In this document: positions 32,893 to 43,105 of the stretch, one piece after another
How positions within the stretch are numbered: position 1 is the first letter of the stretch
Layout of the letters: each line of letters begins with the position of its first letter
Assembly: GCA_035578175.1 (NCBI GenBank)
Contig: JAQMRL010000016.1
Location: 4,138,721 to 4,202,720, forward strand
Length of the DNA stretch: 64,000 nt
Reading direction: 5' to 3'
Source: Catonia carolina
Lineage: Eukaryota > Arthropoda > Insecta > Hemiptera > Achilidae
Position numbers and translations under genes: made by a program
The notes under the pieces: model-generated
Told to the model about the DNA's origin: nothing
What the model saw: the letters and a program-made list of their open reading frames with translations, nothing else
Databases searched by the model: none

Positions 32893-33233
32893 TAGTTCAG
32901 CCACTCTAAGTTTGCTCATACTGTCAACAAACCAAAACCAGCTACTACAGGGTGCACGCTAGAGTTCATGACTTTATGGATGTCGTATTCCTATTTAGTT
33001 AACTATTTTTTTAAATTATAAGTACTTAAAGTACTAAAAACATCAGTCGTGATATGATGTAGGCCTAACAATTTAATTTAGAAAAATACTTTAAAAATAT
33101 TTTGTATTTAAATACTTTTGAAAGTATTTTGTTGTTACTTTTTAATCAGCGTGTACACATTTTTATATAATGCGCATGCTCAGTGACGTCATTATTTGTT
33201 TACAATAGGAGCAAACTTAGAGAGGCTGGACTT
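32893..33233 (+). mobile_element. Rep-C MITE copy 2
   Basis: Ends TAGTTCAGCCACTCTAAG and GAGAGGCTGGACTT with TA on both sides. Interior as copy 1. Confidence 0.8.
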
Positions 33234-33562
33234 TACGTTTGTTTTGCTTTTAATTCTACTACAGCTGTAGTCGAGTTCCAGAATCCAGGTAGAGAGGGCT
33301 AAGAAGCTCTATGACAGCGACATCGTGTTAAGAAACACCTGGTCGCTCGGCGAACAATATTACGGAACTAATGTAACCTCAAATTTAGATCAGGGGAATG
33401 GTGACGGTCGAGTTCACAGTTTAATATCTTACCCCCACCATTACTCATATCGTTTAAAATCAGTGATGGGGCATGAAACAATTTTTTGTTTACGTGTTAC
33501 TAATAATAACAGCCTGCTTAATAACCTATTATTAAAATAACGCTGTTATCGTCCAGCCTACA
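33234..33562. other. Unassigned spacer
   Basis: A 71-codon open frame at 33325-33540 has no recognised similarity. Flanked by a MITE and a LINE. Confidence 0.3.
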
Positions 33563-35150
33563 GTACAATGTGGGTTAGATGGGATTTCTAGTATAATTGT
33601 TAAGGAATGTAAACATCTTTTAACTACTCCACTCCTTCATTTGATTATCTTCTCACTTGAACCAGGTGTATTTCCAAACTGAAGGAGGCTAAAATATTGC
33701 CTATATTTAAGAATGGAGATAGCCAGTTAGTTGAAAATTATAGACCCATAAGTATTTTAAACACAATCAGTAAAATTTTTGAAAAGGTAGTATTTATTAG
33801 GTTAATCAGTTTCTTGACTGAAAACCTAATCATCTCAGAGGATCAGCATGGTTTCCAAAAAGGTAGATCAACTAAAACTGCAATTGTTTCACTTGTGGAG
33901 CAAGTAGTTGATATATTGGACGCCGGGTAGAAAGCATTGGCAGTGTTTCTGGATCTGAGTAAAGCTTTCGATTGTGTTGATCATGAAATTTTATTGAAAA
34001 CACTAGAGTCATTAGGCGTTAGGGATGTAGAGTTGAAATGGTTTCAATCTTACCTTATTAATAGATTACAGTGTGTGGAGTTAACTAGGGTTGTTAGAGG
34101 GAAACTTACAAAAGTTGTATCTGGAAAGCTTGAAGTCAAAGCAGGCGTTCCACAGGGGTCAGTTTTAGGTCCAATTCTGTTTCTATTGTACATTAATAGG
34201 TTACCAGAAGTCATACCTAATGGCAGAGTTTTGTTGTTTGCTGATGATACTTCAGTAATCAGTAACAGTTCACTGGTAGATGCTCTTGAAGTAAATACAC
34301 ATGTTAACATAGAGTCCGTAGTGCAGTTCTTGAATCAAATGTTATTAACAGTTAATGGGAAAAAGTGTCAGTACTTGCAGTTCAAAAATAAACATAACGT
34401 GAAAGAAAGAAGAGAAGTGAATGTATTTATTCATAATAATAGTTTAGAGCATGTAGAAACAGTGAAGTTCCTGGGCGTAACTCTAGATAGATCTTTGTCT
34501 TGGGACTTCTATACCAATCAAGTTTGTAGTAAAATATCATCTGGGGTATTTGCACTAAAACAAGTTGCCAGATTAAATGATAAAAAATTACTAATGGCAG
34601 CTTATCATGGCCTCATTCTGTCTCATATCCGTTATGGTATTTTAGTATGGGGTAATTATAGCATGGGTAATATGAATAGGGTTTTTAAAATTCAAAAGAA
34701 AGCTATTAGGTGTATGGTGGGAGCTAACCAGCTAACCTCATGCAGGCCACTATTTAAGGAGCTTAAATTGCTTACAGTTCCCTCCCTCTACATTTTTGAG
34801 GTGATTATGTATGTTAGGCAAAATAATTTTATGCAGAATTTCAATGTTCACAATCATAACACGAGAAACAGGAATGATTATTATGTGGCTAATCACTCTA
34901 CAAAATTGTTTGAACAAAAACCTACTTATGCAGGGAGAAAATTCTTAAATAAATTACCCCAATCTTTAAAGTGTTGTGAGGATTTGAATTCCTTTAAAAA
35001 AAATTACTTGATCGGTGAAACTTTTTATAGCATACAAGAATTTGTTTCTTGATAGTAGTGATACATAGTGTGTTTCTTATACGTATTTCAGGTGTTATAT
35101 CTGATGACATGTCCTATACTCCTCCTGGAGTCTCCAGGGCGCAAAAAAAA
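33563..35150 (+). pseudogene. LINE-alpha copy iv: best-preserved reverse transcriptase (one TAG)
   Basis: 5'-truncated jockey-group non-LTR retrotransposon. One frame from 33697 to 35052 is broken only by a TAG at 33928-33930. In order: NYRPISILNTISKIFEKV (fingers), QHGFQKGRSTKTA, AVFLDLSKAFDCVDHE (motif A), SYLINRLQCVEL, AGVPQGSVLGPILF (motif B), LLFADDTSVIS (motif C with both catalytic Asp, ~34240), VNGKKCQYLQF, VKFLGVTLDRSLSWDF, then SCRPLFKELKLLTVPSLYIF and HNHNTRNR in the C-terminus. Upstream, a 4-bp loss near 33678 shifts the frame relative to copies iii and v. The 3' UTR is short (~100 bp) and ends TATACTCCTCCTGGAGTCTCC followed by an A-rich tail (35132-35156). No endonuclease. Confidence 0.92.
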
Positions 35151-35156
35151 TAAAAT
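35100..35156 (+). other. LINE-alpha 3'-terminal hairpin and A-tail
   Basis: ACTCC-TCCT-GGAGT can form a 5-bp stem with a tetraloop just before the poly(A). The same hairpin with loop CTTT or CTTTT occurs at the ends of the diverged copies (2287, 41590, 60080). It is the probable recognition signal for the reverse transcriptase; that role is inference from other LINEs. Confidence 0.7.
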
Positions 35157-35361
35157 GTAGTAATGGGGGAATACGAAACAACCCATGAAAAAATAAGTGA
35201 ACTAAATTATTAACTAACATGTAGATTTTTTTGTACAAAGGTTTATTGATACAAAAAAATGTTGGTCAATGGTAGATACAAACCGTCCGGCGGCGCATCA
35301 TGACTCGCTGGACGGTTCGTTTTGAGTATTGACTTGTTTTAATCCTGCCGACACCTTTATA
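35157..35361. other. Unassigned spacer
   Basis: Contains ACAAACCGTCC...GGACGGTTCG at 35278-35320, a possible hairpin. No gene. Confidence 0.3.
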
Positions 35362-35706
35362 CAGTTCAGCCTCTCTAAGTTTGCTCCTAATGTAAACAAA
35401 TAATGACGTCACTGAGCATGCGCATTATATCAAAATGTGTACACGCTGATTAAAAAGTAACAACAAAATACTTTCATAAGTATTAAAATACAAAATACTT
35501 TTAAAGATATTTTCTAAATGAAATTGTTAGGCCTACATCATATCATGACTGATGTTTTTAATACTTTAAGTACTTATAATTTAAAAAATAGCTAACTTAA
35601 TACGAATACGACATCCATAAAGTGGTGGACTCTAGCGTGCACCCTGTATTAATAGGTGGCTTTTGTTTGTTGACACTAGGAGCAAACTTAGAACGGCTGA
35701 ACTTTT
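35362..35706 (-). mobile_element. Rep-C MITE copy 3
   Basis: Ends CAGTTCAGCCTCTCTAAG and AGAACGGCTGAACTT. Inverted relative to copies 1, 2 and 4. TA precedes the left end. Confidence 0.8.
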
Positions 35707-36299
35707 TATAGATGCATGGCTGCTGATTTTAGGCTCGGTGTACAATGTATAGCAATATAGTGCCTTGCCGTGTGTCCTTGAAAGATTCAGTAAGACTGGT
35801 CACACTTGTGTTCGCGAAAAATTGCGTTTGGTTTGCTGTTGTCGTATTTGGTTACAGGAAATAGTACTGTTTGTCTTAACTTTATGTATATGAGAGATTC
35901 AGTGAGATTTGCTGCATCTTGTATATGTATTACTAACAGTATTATAACGTAGTTAATCTTAAAACTGGTGTTATTAGACGAAATATTAGTATTGATAACT
36001 TCATATTCGTAGTTTTAACAGTCTTATGCTGTTATAAGATTTAAGACATTTTTTTCGCGTCAACATTTCAGGTATACCACATGTAATATCAATAGAAGCT
36101 TCCATAATAGTACGGGTTTGCACTGGCACACTGTTTATATATTTAATAAAGTTTAACATGTGAGAGCAACAGGTAAGACCCAATACTGGTCTCTTAAAAC
36201 ATATATAACAATACAATCGTTAAAAGTGTTAAAGTGGTTGCAGCAGTTTGTGTAGTGTACTACTGCACCCATACCCTTAATTACTTATAATCAAATGAG
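35707..36299. other. Unassigned spacer
   Basis: No recognised gene or repeat. Confidence 0.3.
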
Positions 36300-36390
36300 T
36301 AAAGCCGGGTAGGCCTACACACCTACAGCTGGTATAACTGGGTGTATGACGTTGGGTCAGCAGACGTTTGGGTCTGCAAATTAAGCACAA

Positions 36391-36414
36391 TGGACGATAA
36401 TGATAATAACGAGG
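36391..36414 (+). other. Candidate mini-exon (ATG...GTGAGC)
   Basis: ATGGACGATAATGATAATAA then CGAG|GTGAGC: eight codons ending at a good splice-donor sequence. It lies in the extra segment near the Harbinger left end. Speculative. Confidence 0.15.
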
Positions 36415-37099
36415 TGAGCGGTCATAAAATTTTCTACAACTACCCTTTGATAAGTCACCGATACTTGAGTAATTTATGACAGGGAAGCAATAAAACTACC
36501 CTCTATCTCCTTCCTGAAGAAAGGGTAGAGAGTAATAAACAGCAAACCTAGAAATAACTAAACTACAAAGAAAACTAGCCTTACGTACAGCAGGTAAAAC
36601 ATGTCATTCAATAGATTTCTGATAATGAAACCAACATTCCTATAACTCGAATTTTCTATATCTCGAATTGAATTTCAGTTCCCTTCATTCAACTATAACT
36701 GACAGGTCTACCCGTCGTAGGCAAACTGTCATGTCAAACGTACAATGTAGATGAACAATAACAGATGAATAATAGATAAAATAGATGAATAATAGTTTTT
36801 GCAACTGTCAGGTCGCTTGTCACCCTTCTGAAAATTCGCCAGGCGCACGGTTCACCCGCCGGTCGACCTGCTATTGTGTAAGCATTTCATGCTAACTGTC
36901 AGTTGTCCATGCTCGTGCTGAACGAATAGTGCTCTCTTGCGGCGTGAATACGTATTTTACTGCTTGTGATTTGCTTTGTTTTAATTTTGTTCTGTGTAGT
37001 TTTATATCGCGTAGTTTTTATATTATATAGTTCATTATTTTAATTTTAGTACTTTTTGTGTTTTATATTGCGGTTGTCCGGTTTTCCGATAGTCAGATA

Positions 37100-37285
37100 A
37101 TGGAATCTAGGAAGAAAGAAGTCATGGAAGATTTCATCGAAATTTATCGTAGTGAGCCATGTATATGGAACGTAAAGAGCGCAGAATATAGTAATCGCCC
37201 CCGAAAAGAAGCTGCTTACGCAAAACTATTAGAAACTCTGAAAGGAATTGAACCGAGTGCCACCAGAGAAACAGTGTTAAAAAAA
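37100..37285 (+). pseudogene. MADF-domain gene fragment of Harbinger
   Basis: 62 codons from ATG: MESRKKEVMEDFIEIYRSEP then CIWNVKSAEY, then RKEAAYAKLLETLKGIEP and SATRETVLKK. This is the first two-thirds of a MADF (Myb/SANT-like) domain, the DNA-binding accessory protein encoded beside the transposase in PIF/Harbinger elements. MADF proteins normally continue with a third helix (INSLR-type), which is lost at the deletion junction. Convergent with the transposase fragment that starts two bases on. Confidence 0.75.
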
Positions 37286-37286
37286 T

Positions 37287-37454
37287 CTTTTTCAACCACT
37301 CTTTACACCACACACTTCGTGATTTACGTTTACGGTTTGAATCCGTAGCAAATAATAAACCAACCACAGCAATAGTGTTATCTCTCAACATTTTTAAACC
37401 AACTGATGGACGGTAGACAGTACGTGTGGATGCCCCTGCATTTAAGTTTGACAT
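37287..37454 (-). pseudogene. Harbinger transposase N-terminal fragment
   Basis: Minus strand from ATG at 37454: about 56 codons ending RKRKSRSVWCKEWLKK. The pattern KRKxRSVW.K.WL is what I recall preceding the DDE nuclease in PIF/Harbinger transposases. The catalytic domain is entirely deleted. Identification rests on this motif, the convergent MADF fragment and the TAA-flanked termini together. Confidence 0.6.
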
Positions 37455-37566
37455 GACAGTTTGCCTGTGACGGGTAGACCTGTCAGTTATACCTGTAGGT
37501 GTGTACCCGGCTTAATACGCAGAATATGAACCACCATCTATTTTTATTTTCATTCATATATTACTT

Positions 37567-37815
37567 TTTTTGTAATCCCTAATGTGTGTACGTTGGAAAT
37601 GAAGTTTAGTCTTGTACAGACTCAGGTCGACCATTCCTGAGGGAGTATAAACCCCAACCATCAATGTACACCGGTAACCACCATATAGCATTCATCTCTG
37701 TATAAAAGTAACTACCTTTACTAGGATTTGAACCAGGATCCTTCATCTCCGAAAATCAGCTGTTAAACAGCTGATTTCGACGACGACTTTACCTCTAGAC
37801 CAACCCGGTGGGTTC
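37567..37815 (-). repeat. S2 SINE copy 3 with 9-bp TSD
   Basis: Minus strand: head CACCGGGTTGGTCTAGAGG, hairpin insert TCAGCTGTTTAACAGCTGA, box B GGTTCAAATCC, body with an internal deletion, A-tail. TSD ATATTACTT at 37558-37566 and 37816-37824. Confidence 0.9.
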
Positions 37816-37960
37816 ATATTACTTAATATGAAAATTAATACTGTATATCAGAATAGTAAAATTGCTTTTAGTTGGTTAATTTGATTGATACTCTGCAGTG
37901 TCAACACAAAATGTAACGCTGTTTATATTTTAAAGATATACTGTGTATACAGTACATATA

Positions 37961-38300
37961 AAGTTCAACCGTTGTTAGTTTGCTTCTACTGTCAACAAAC
38001 AAAAGTCACCTACTACAGGGTGCACGCTAGAGTCTACGACTTTACGGATGTCGTATTCCTATTAAGTTAACTATTTTTTTAAATTATAGGTACTTAAAGT
38101 ACTAAAAACATCAGTCATGATATGATGTAGGCCTAACAATTTCATTAAGAAAAAAATTAAAAAGTATTTTGTATTTAAATACTTTAGAAAAGATTTTGTT
38201 GTTACTTTTTAATCAGCGTGTACACATTTTGATATAATGCGCATGTTCAGTGACATCATTATTTGTTTACATTAGGAGCAAACTAAGAGAGGCTGGACTA
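37961..38300 (+). mobile_element. Rep-C MITE copy 4
   Basis: Ends AAGTTCAACCGTTGTTAG and GAGAGGCTGGACTA with flanking TA. Confidence 0.78.
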
Positions 38301-38714
38301 TATTGGTCGAGTCGCAGCTACGTGTAGTTGTAAGGAATGCAGTGCGTTGTTATAGTAGTGGGAGAATTAATGAGTTAGTTGTGTTTCACAGCTGATGCAT
38401 TTGTAGTGGTAGCGTGTACTAACGAGATAAAAAAAATATTCTTATCATCCGGTGCATTAATTTAACAAATACCTACCGGGTTATTAACTTGGTCGGATTC
38501 ATAATATTTAATTTACCAATTTATATCAAAATATGTAAATAAATAAATATAATAAATACAAACAAATATGTTAAATATGGAAAGTTTGAAAACGGATGTT
38601 TTGTATCAGAGTAATAGAACAATCGTTCTCCCAGCATGTGTTACTCATTCATCATACCTCACCTGTATCCTTCACCCCGCAACTTGACGGAGCTTGGAAG
38701 CAATATACAACCAA
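38301..38714. other. Unassigned spacer
   Basis: No gene recognised. Confidence 0.3.
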
Positions 38715-39111
38715 TTACATAAAAAATGTAGTAAATGAGGCGATTTTTAAAAAAATCTTAGGACCCGTTTTTGAGAAAATTGTAAAAAAGTGAAAAATTA
38801 CACAAATAAATTACTACTTATGGTTGACCGATTTTGATGAAAATGATTGTGTCGGGGTTCTCTAGTAGTACATAACTTAAGTTTCAACTTTTAACTTCGT
38901 ATGATGTTACGTTATCGAGATATTTTGTTAACACACACACACACACACTCACGCACGCACACGCACTCGCGCGCGCGCGCACACACACACACACCAAACG
39001 CTAAAACATGTTTTTTTTGGGTTCAGAAGGTCTGAAAACTTGTATATCCAGTGAAAAATCAACATGAAAACAATACTTTCCTTCCTATATATTCACATAG
39101 GTAAGAGAAAG
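38715..39111 (-). repeat. Rep-A copy 9, left half only
   Basis: From AATGAGGCGATTTTTAAAA through TGGTTGACCGATTTTGATG and an expanded (AC)n/(GC)n tract (38932-38994) to the left end TTCACATAGGTAAGAGAAAG. Confidence 0.8.
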
Positions 39112-39445
39112 TAAAAAGCAGGATTATTAATAAAAAACAAAATTGAACAGTAACATACAAATTTTTTATTTAGCTTTTGATTAATCATAAATAAACAAAA
39201 TAAAAATTAAACAACATTTTATACATGTTCAAAAAAAAATCATTAAGTGCCACTTTTTTATTGGTACCTTTCGTAAAAAAATACAAATTTCTTAAATAAA
39301 ATAATTTTCATTAAATTTTTTTAAAGAATATAAATACAGTGAATGCTCTGTTGACCAACCCCGAATCAACTTCTTGATGGTTTGACAGAATGAGTGATCA
39401 TTCCATAATGACTCATTCGGATATGCACGAGTCAAATACTGTAGA
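39112..39445. other. Unassigned spacer
   Basis: AT-rich; nothing recognised. Confidence 0.3.
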
Positions 39446-40200
39446 TTTTTTTAATTTTTTTTATTCCTAATTTGTGTACGTTGCAATCTGTTCAATTTAG
39501 GACAATAAGCAACCCCATGACCCAATGAGATGAGGATGATGTGTATGACGTGTAACTGAGGTGTAGTCTTGTACAGACCCAGGCCGACCATTCCTGAGAG
39601 AGTATGGTTAATTAAACCCCAACCATCAAAGTACACCGGTAACCCCTGTCTAGTATTCATATCCGTATAAAAGTAACTACCTGTACTAGGATTTGAACCA
39701 GGAACCTTCGTCTCCGAAAATCAGCTGTTAAACAGCTGATTTTAACCTCTAGACCAGTGGTTCCCAACCTGGGGCGATCGCCCTCTGGTGGGCGATAAAT
39801 TTGTGGGGGGCGATGAGTATTCAAAGACAGAAAAATAAAACTGTACTACAGGGTAGAATCTTTACTGTCGTGGATACATGTTTTTTTTACAAACAAATAG
39901 TTTAGTTTTTACAAACAAATAAACTAAACTCTTTGTTGACATTTTTTTATGGTCGAGCTCCTACACATGAGATGAAGAATTCTAGACACAACTGCTTTGG
40001 TTGATTATTTGTTGTGAACAATAATAAATCTTTTTTACAGAATAACATACTTTATTATTTATCAACACATTACTTCAAATTAAATTAGGTATATGATGCT
40101 AAGAGAAGGGGCGATAGGTGTAAGTCATCCTTCACAAAGGGGCGATGCCCCATAAAAGGTTTGGAACCACTGCTCTAGAGTCTAGACCAACCCGGTGGTT
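39446..40200 (-). repeat. S2 SINE copy 4, split by a hAT-like element
   Basis: SINE segments 39446-39754 and 40173-40200. TSD CTGTAGA at 39439-39445 and 40201-40207. The head (ACCGGGTTGGTCTAGA) is separated from the rest by a 418-bp insertion. Confidence 0.88.
39755..40172. mobile_element. Non-autonomous hAT-like element (418 bp)
   Basis: Ends CAGTGGTTCCCAACCTGG and GGTTTGGAACCACTG form ~15-bp inverted termini of the hAT type. Eight-base flanks CTCTAGAC (39747-39754) and CTCTAGAG (40173-40180) are a TSD with one mismatch. Subterminal GGGGCGAT motifs occur at both ends. No transposase. Confidence 0.85.
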
Positions 40201-40446
40201 CTGTAGAATAATGGCTATATAATTTCATCGCTGGTTCACAGATGCACAGTCAACACATTCCCTGCGCCTTCTGTAAAGTACGTTCAGTATTCAAAAGGTT
40301 CCCATCATACAAATTCACCGAACATGTCTAGTTTATGTAGGAATAATTTTAAATAATAAATTAGAGGAAATGCACAATTGATTAAATAAATAAAGTTTAA
40401 AAACAATAAATTAGTCGTTACAAACAAATCTTTGAGTAATTTTTCT

Positions 40447-40800
40447 GGTACTTTAATATCAAAAAATTAAAATAAACTGACCACTTTACATGCCTGGCTA
40501 ACGTTCAGACAATAATGGAAGTGAAATTTTTTCTAATTTTAAGTACCATGCTATATCAAAATTAAATAACAATTTTACCTTTTTTTATTAATAATTAAAT
40601 TTTAACCGGCCGTATTGGTGTAGTTGGTAATTTGGTCACCTCTCATCATGTGGTCTTGGGTTCAAATCCCACTCAGGGACGACATATTTTCATACGTTAC
40701 AAAAAATCATTTTATCCTTCACAATTACAACCCAGCGTCGTCGCTAATGACCACTGTAGTTTAAAAACAATAAATTAAACAAAGAAAAAAAAAGAAAAAA
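40447..40800 (+). repeat. S1 SINE plus duplicated 5' flank
   Basis: SINE head ACCGGCCGTATTGGTGTAG at ~40614, box B GGGTTCAAATCCCAC, altered tail. The preceding ~165 bp (ATGCCTGGCTAACGTTCAG, GGAAGTGAAATTTTTTC) recur immediately before the SINE at 42628. Confidence 0.75.
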
Positions 40801-41045
40801 AAAATTAAAACAAAGGAAAAAAATTGCTTGTAGACACGTTTTTATTCTGTTTCCAAATGATTGGAGTAATAAAAGTAAGATTGCACCCTTGTAATAACAT
40901 TAATGTTGACAGTACGTTGTCAAATATTAATTTCCCTGTATGTTAGATTTGTTGGGAATCACGGTTTAGTAATTGCACGGAAGTGAAGTGTAGTGTCTCT
41001 TTGTTGTGGTTGGCAGCACTGTCAAACCAACTTATGCAATTTATT

Positions 41046-41612
41046 GATGTGTATCAATAAATTGCCACAAGGTTAAAAAAGTTGTGACAATTTAAGTAAT
41101 TTTAAAAAAAAAGCTAAAACAATATTTGATCGATGAAACATTTTACAGTGTGCACGAATTCCTTTCTAAATAGTTTTGGTTGAAAAGTATTTAACTTCTA
41201 ATTAAACAAATATTGTGTACTATTTGATATGAAGGGGTTCATGACAAGCTTACTGAGTTAAGCAGTAGCGGGAAAAAATTATTGGTAAGTGATGAATTTA
41301 TCATTGTGTTTGACTTTTTAATTTTGTGTGATATTTGATTCAATAGGGTTCATGACAAGCCAACTGAGTTAAGCAGTAGCGGGAAAAAAATTATTGGTAA
41401 GTGATGAATTTATCATTGTGTTTGACTTTTTAATTTTTAATTTTGTGTGATATTTGATTCAATGGGGTTCATGACAAGCCTACTGAAGTAAGCAGTAGCA
41501 AAAACAATTTTTTGGTGGTAAGTGATGAATTTATCATTGGTGATAAACTTTTAGTTTATCAGTTTTATCTTGATATGTCCTATACTCCCTTTGGAGTCTC
41601 CTGGATGAAAAA
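41046..41612 (+). repeat. LINE-alpha copy vi: 3' UTR with three tandem units
   Basis: Starts in the terminal coding remnant (ATTGCCACAAGGTTAAAA) and carries three ~110-bp units, each with GGGTTCATGACAAGC, a TTAAGCAGTAGC-type motif and AAGTGATGAATTTATCATTG. It ends at the ACTCC-CTTT-GGAGT hairpin and A-tail. Units begin near 41224, 41333 and 41452. Confidence 0.85.
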
Positions 41613-41811
41613 AAATTTCACTTCCATTCCGCACAGCCCATCTATACACAAAAGGCATTCTTGTGATAGGGGTAATCAAAGGGTAGTCAAAGGGTGTTCC
41701 CTAATAACAAGAAGCGATTATCAGCGTTCATTTTATGTTTCCATTATTTTCTATTGATGTGTTGGGTATAAATAATCACAGCTATTGTACACTATGCCAT
41801 ATCATGTTTTA

Positions 41812-42225
41812 ATAGTTGTTGTTTAGGTCATCAGCCAAAAAGCTGGTTTGAACATGTAGAGGTTTTACTAAGTAAAATGAGGAGTGAGGTGGTTTACCAT
41901 TGCCACAACTCACTGAATGGAAAAATATGCTTATCAGCATGCCGGGCCCTCTGAAAAGCACATACTTTCCACTCTGCAAATGACACCTTCACTTCATTCA
42001 CCACAGGGTCTGGCTGTATAATGAAATTCATTACTTTCAGAGGAGATAACTCTGATTAGTGTCTTTTACACCTCTACCTTTTCTGTTCTTAAATGATTCA
42101 GTCATTTCATTGGATGACCATGTGATAAGAAACAGAACTATTTATTTTAGCCCTGCAACGAACAGATTGAGAGTAATTAATTTGACTCTCCATCTGTCTG
42201 TTTTGGGCAGGTTTTAATAGTAACT
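41812..42225 (-). repeat. Rep-D copy 3
   Basis: TTGTTGTTTAGGTCATCAGCC to CTCCATCTGTCTG. All Rep-D landmarks are present. Confidence 0.8.
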
Positions 42226-42465
42226 GTTTATAAAAAATGAGGATCAGTCAAATATAAACGAGATTTTCTATCAGTCCTAGTAGGAGATTCAGAGGGTGGT
42301 GGTGCTTATCCACCAATTCCATCTGGGTTTATCCCAATTCCTTCCATTCCTTCATTTAGGGGAGTTGGAAGAGCCTGCAATGTCAAATTTGGTATATTTA
42401 ATGTTCCTTTTTAAAGTTACAACAACTGTAATGTAATGTAGTGTAGTGTCATTTTTCTGTTACTG
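42226..42465. other. Unassigned with a short proline-rich frame
   Basis: Plus strand 42262-42412 is open without ATG and would read VGDSEGGGAYPPIPSGF and IPIPSIPSF. Not recognised; probably chance or an old exon fragment. Confidence 0.15.
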
Positions 42466-42790
42466 TAATATCAAAAAATTAAAATTAACTAACCACTTTA
42501 CATGCCTGGCTAACGTTCAGACAAAAATGGAAGTGAAATTTTTTCTAATTTAAGTACCACGATATATCAAAATTAAATAACATTTTGCCTTTTTTTATTA
42601 ATAATTAAATTATTAGCAATTAAATTTAGCTGGTCGTATTAGTGTAGTTGGTAACGTGTTCACCTCTCATCATGTGGTCTTGGGTTCGAATCCCATTCAG
42701 GCACAGCATAGGTGCCTGAGTACACAGGCACAGGTGTACACACAGTATTTTCGAAGGATACACAGGGCGGACTACAGTTTTTTTTTTATT
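42466..42790 (+). repeat. S1-headed SINE with a different tail, plus duplicated flank
   Basis: The flank (42466-42627) duplicates 40447-40612. The head AGCTGGTCGTATTAGTGTAG and box B GGGTTCGAATCCCATTC are S1, but the downstream sequence (AGTACACAGGCACAGG, GTATTTTCGAAGGATACAC) differs from the normal S1 body. Confidence 0.65.
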
Positions 42791-42919
42791 TGTAAGAGTA
42801 AATTTTTCTTTACAATTAATATTTTGTTTTTTATGTACATAAAAAAACTTTTTATAATTACTTTATAATGACATTCGTATTATAATTCCCTTATTATCTT
42901 ATAATTACCTTCTTATACT

Positions 42920-43105
42920 GCGCCAATGCGGCCGGCATTGGCGCATTGCCGCGGTTGGTAACGTACTCACCTCTAATCATGCGGTTTTGGGTTCGAATAC
43001 CATTCAGGCATGGCATATTTTCATAAGTTACAAAAAACTCATTTCATCCTTCACCGTCTGTATTAGCAGTAATTGCAGAACAGTCTGACGTTAAAAAAAA
43101 AGAAA
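42920..43105 (+). repeat. S1 SINE preceded by a head-to-head palindrome
   Basis: TGCGCCAATG-CGGCCGG-CATTGGCGCA at 42919-42945 is a perfect 10-bp-arm palindrome made of two opposed S1 heads. The plus-strand SINE then continues to tail GAACAGTCTGACGTTAAA and A-tract. Confidence 0.8.

Larger units (their letters stand above)
36303..37512. mobile_element. PIF/Harbinger internal-deletion derivative (1.2 kb)
   Basis: Termini AGCCGGGTAGGCC... (36303) and ...GTACCCGGCT (37512) are inverted and continue with CACACCTACAG/CTGTAGGTGTG. TAA flanks both sides (36300-36302, 37513-37515), the 3-bp TWA duplication expected for PIF/Harbinger. Inside are the 5' ends of both genes typical of this superfamily, facing each other. 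An additional ~350 bp at about 36346-36693 separates the outer TIR from its continuation (TAACTGACAGGTCTACCCG at 36699). Confidence 0.8.

Noticed and set aside
33325..33540. 71-codon frame between a MITE and a LINE
   Set aside because: No recognisable motif; composition not distinctive.
42262..42412. Proline-rich frame (YPPIPSGFIPIPSIPSF)
   Set aside because: No start codon, no splice signals I could defend, no family recognised. Listed only as a note.
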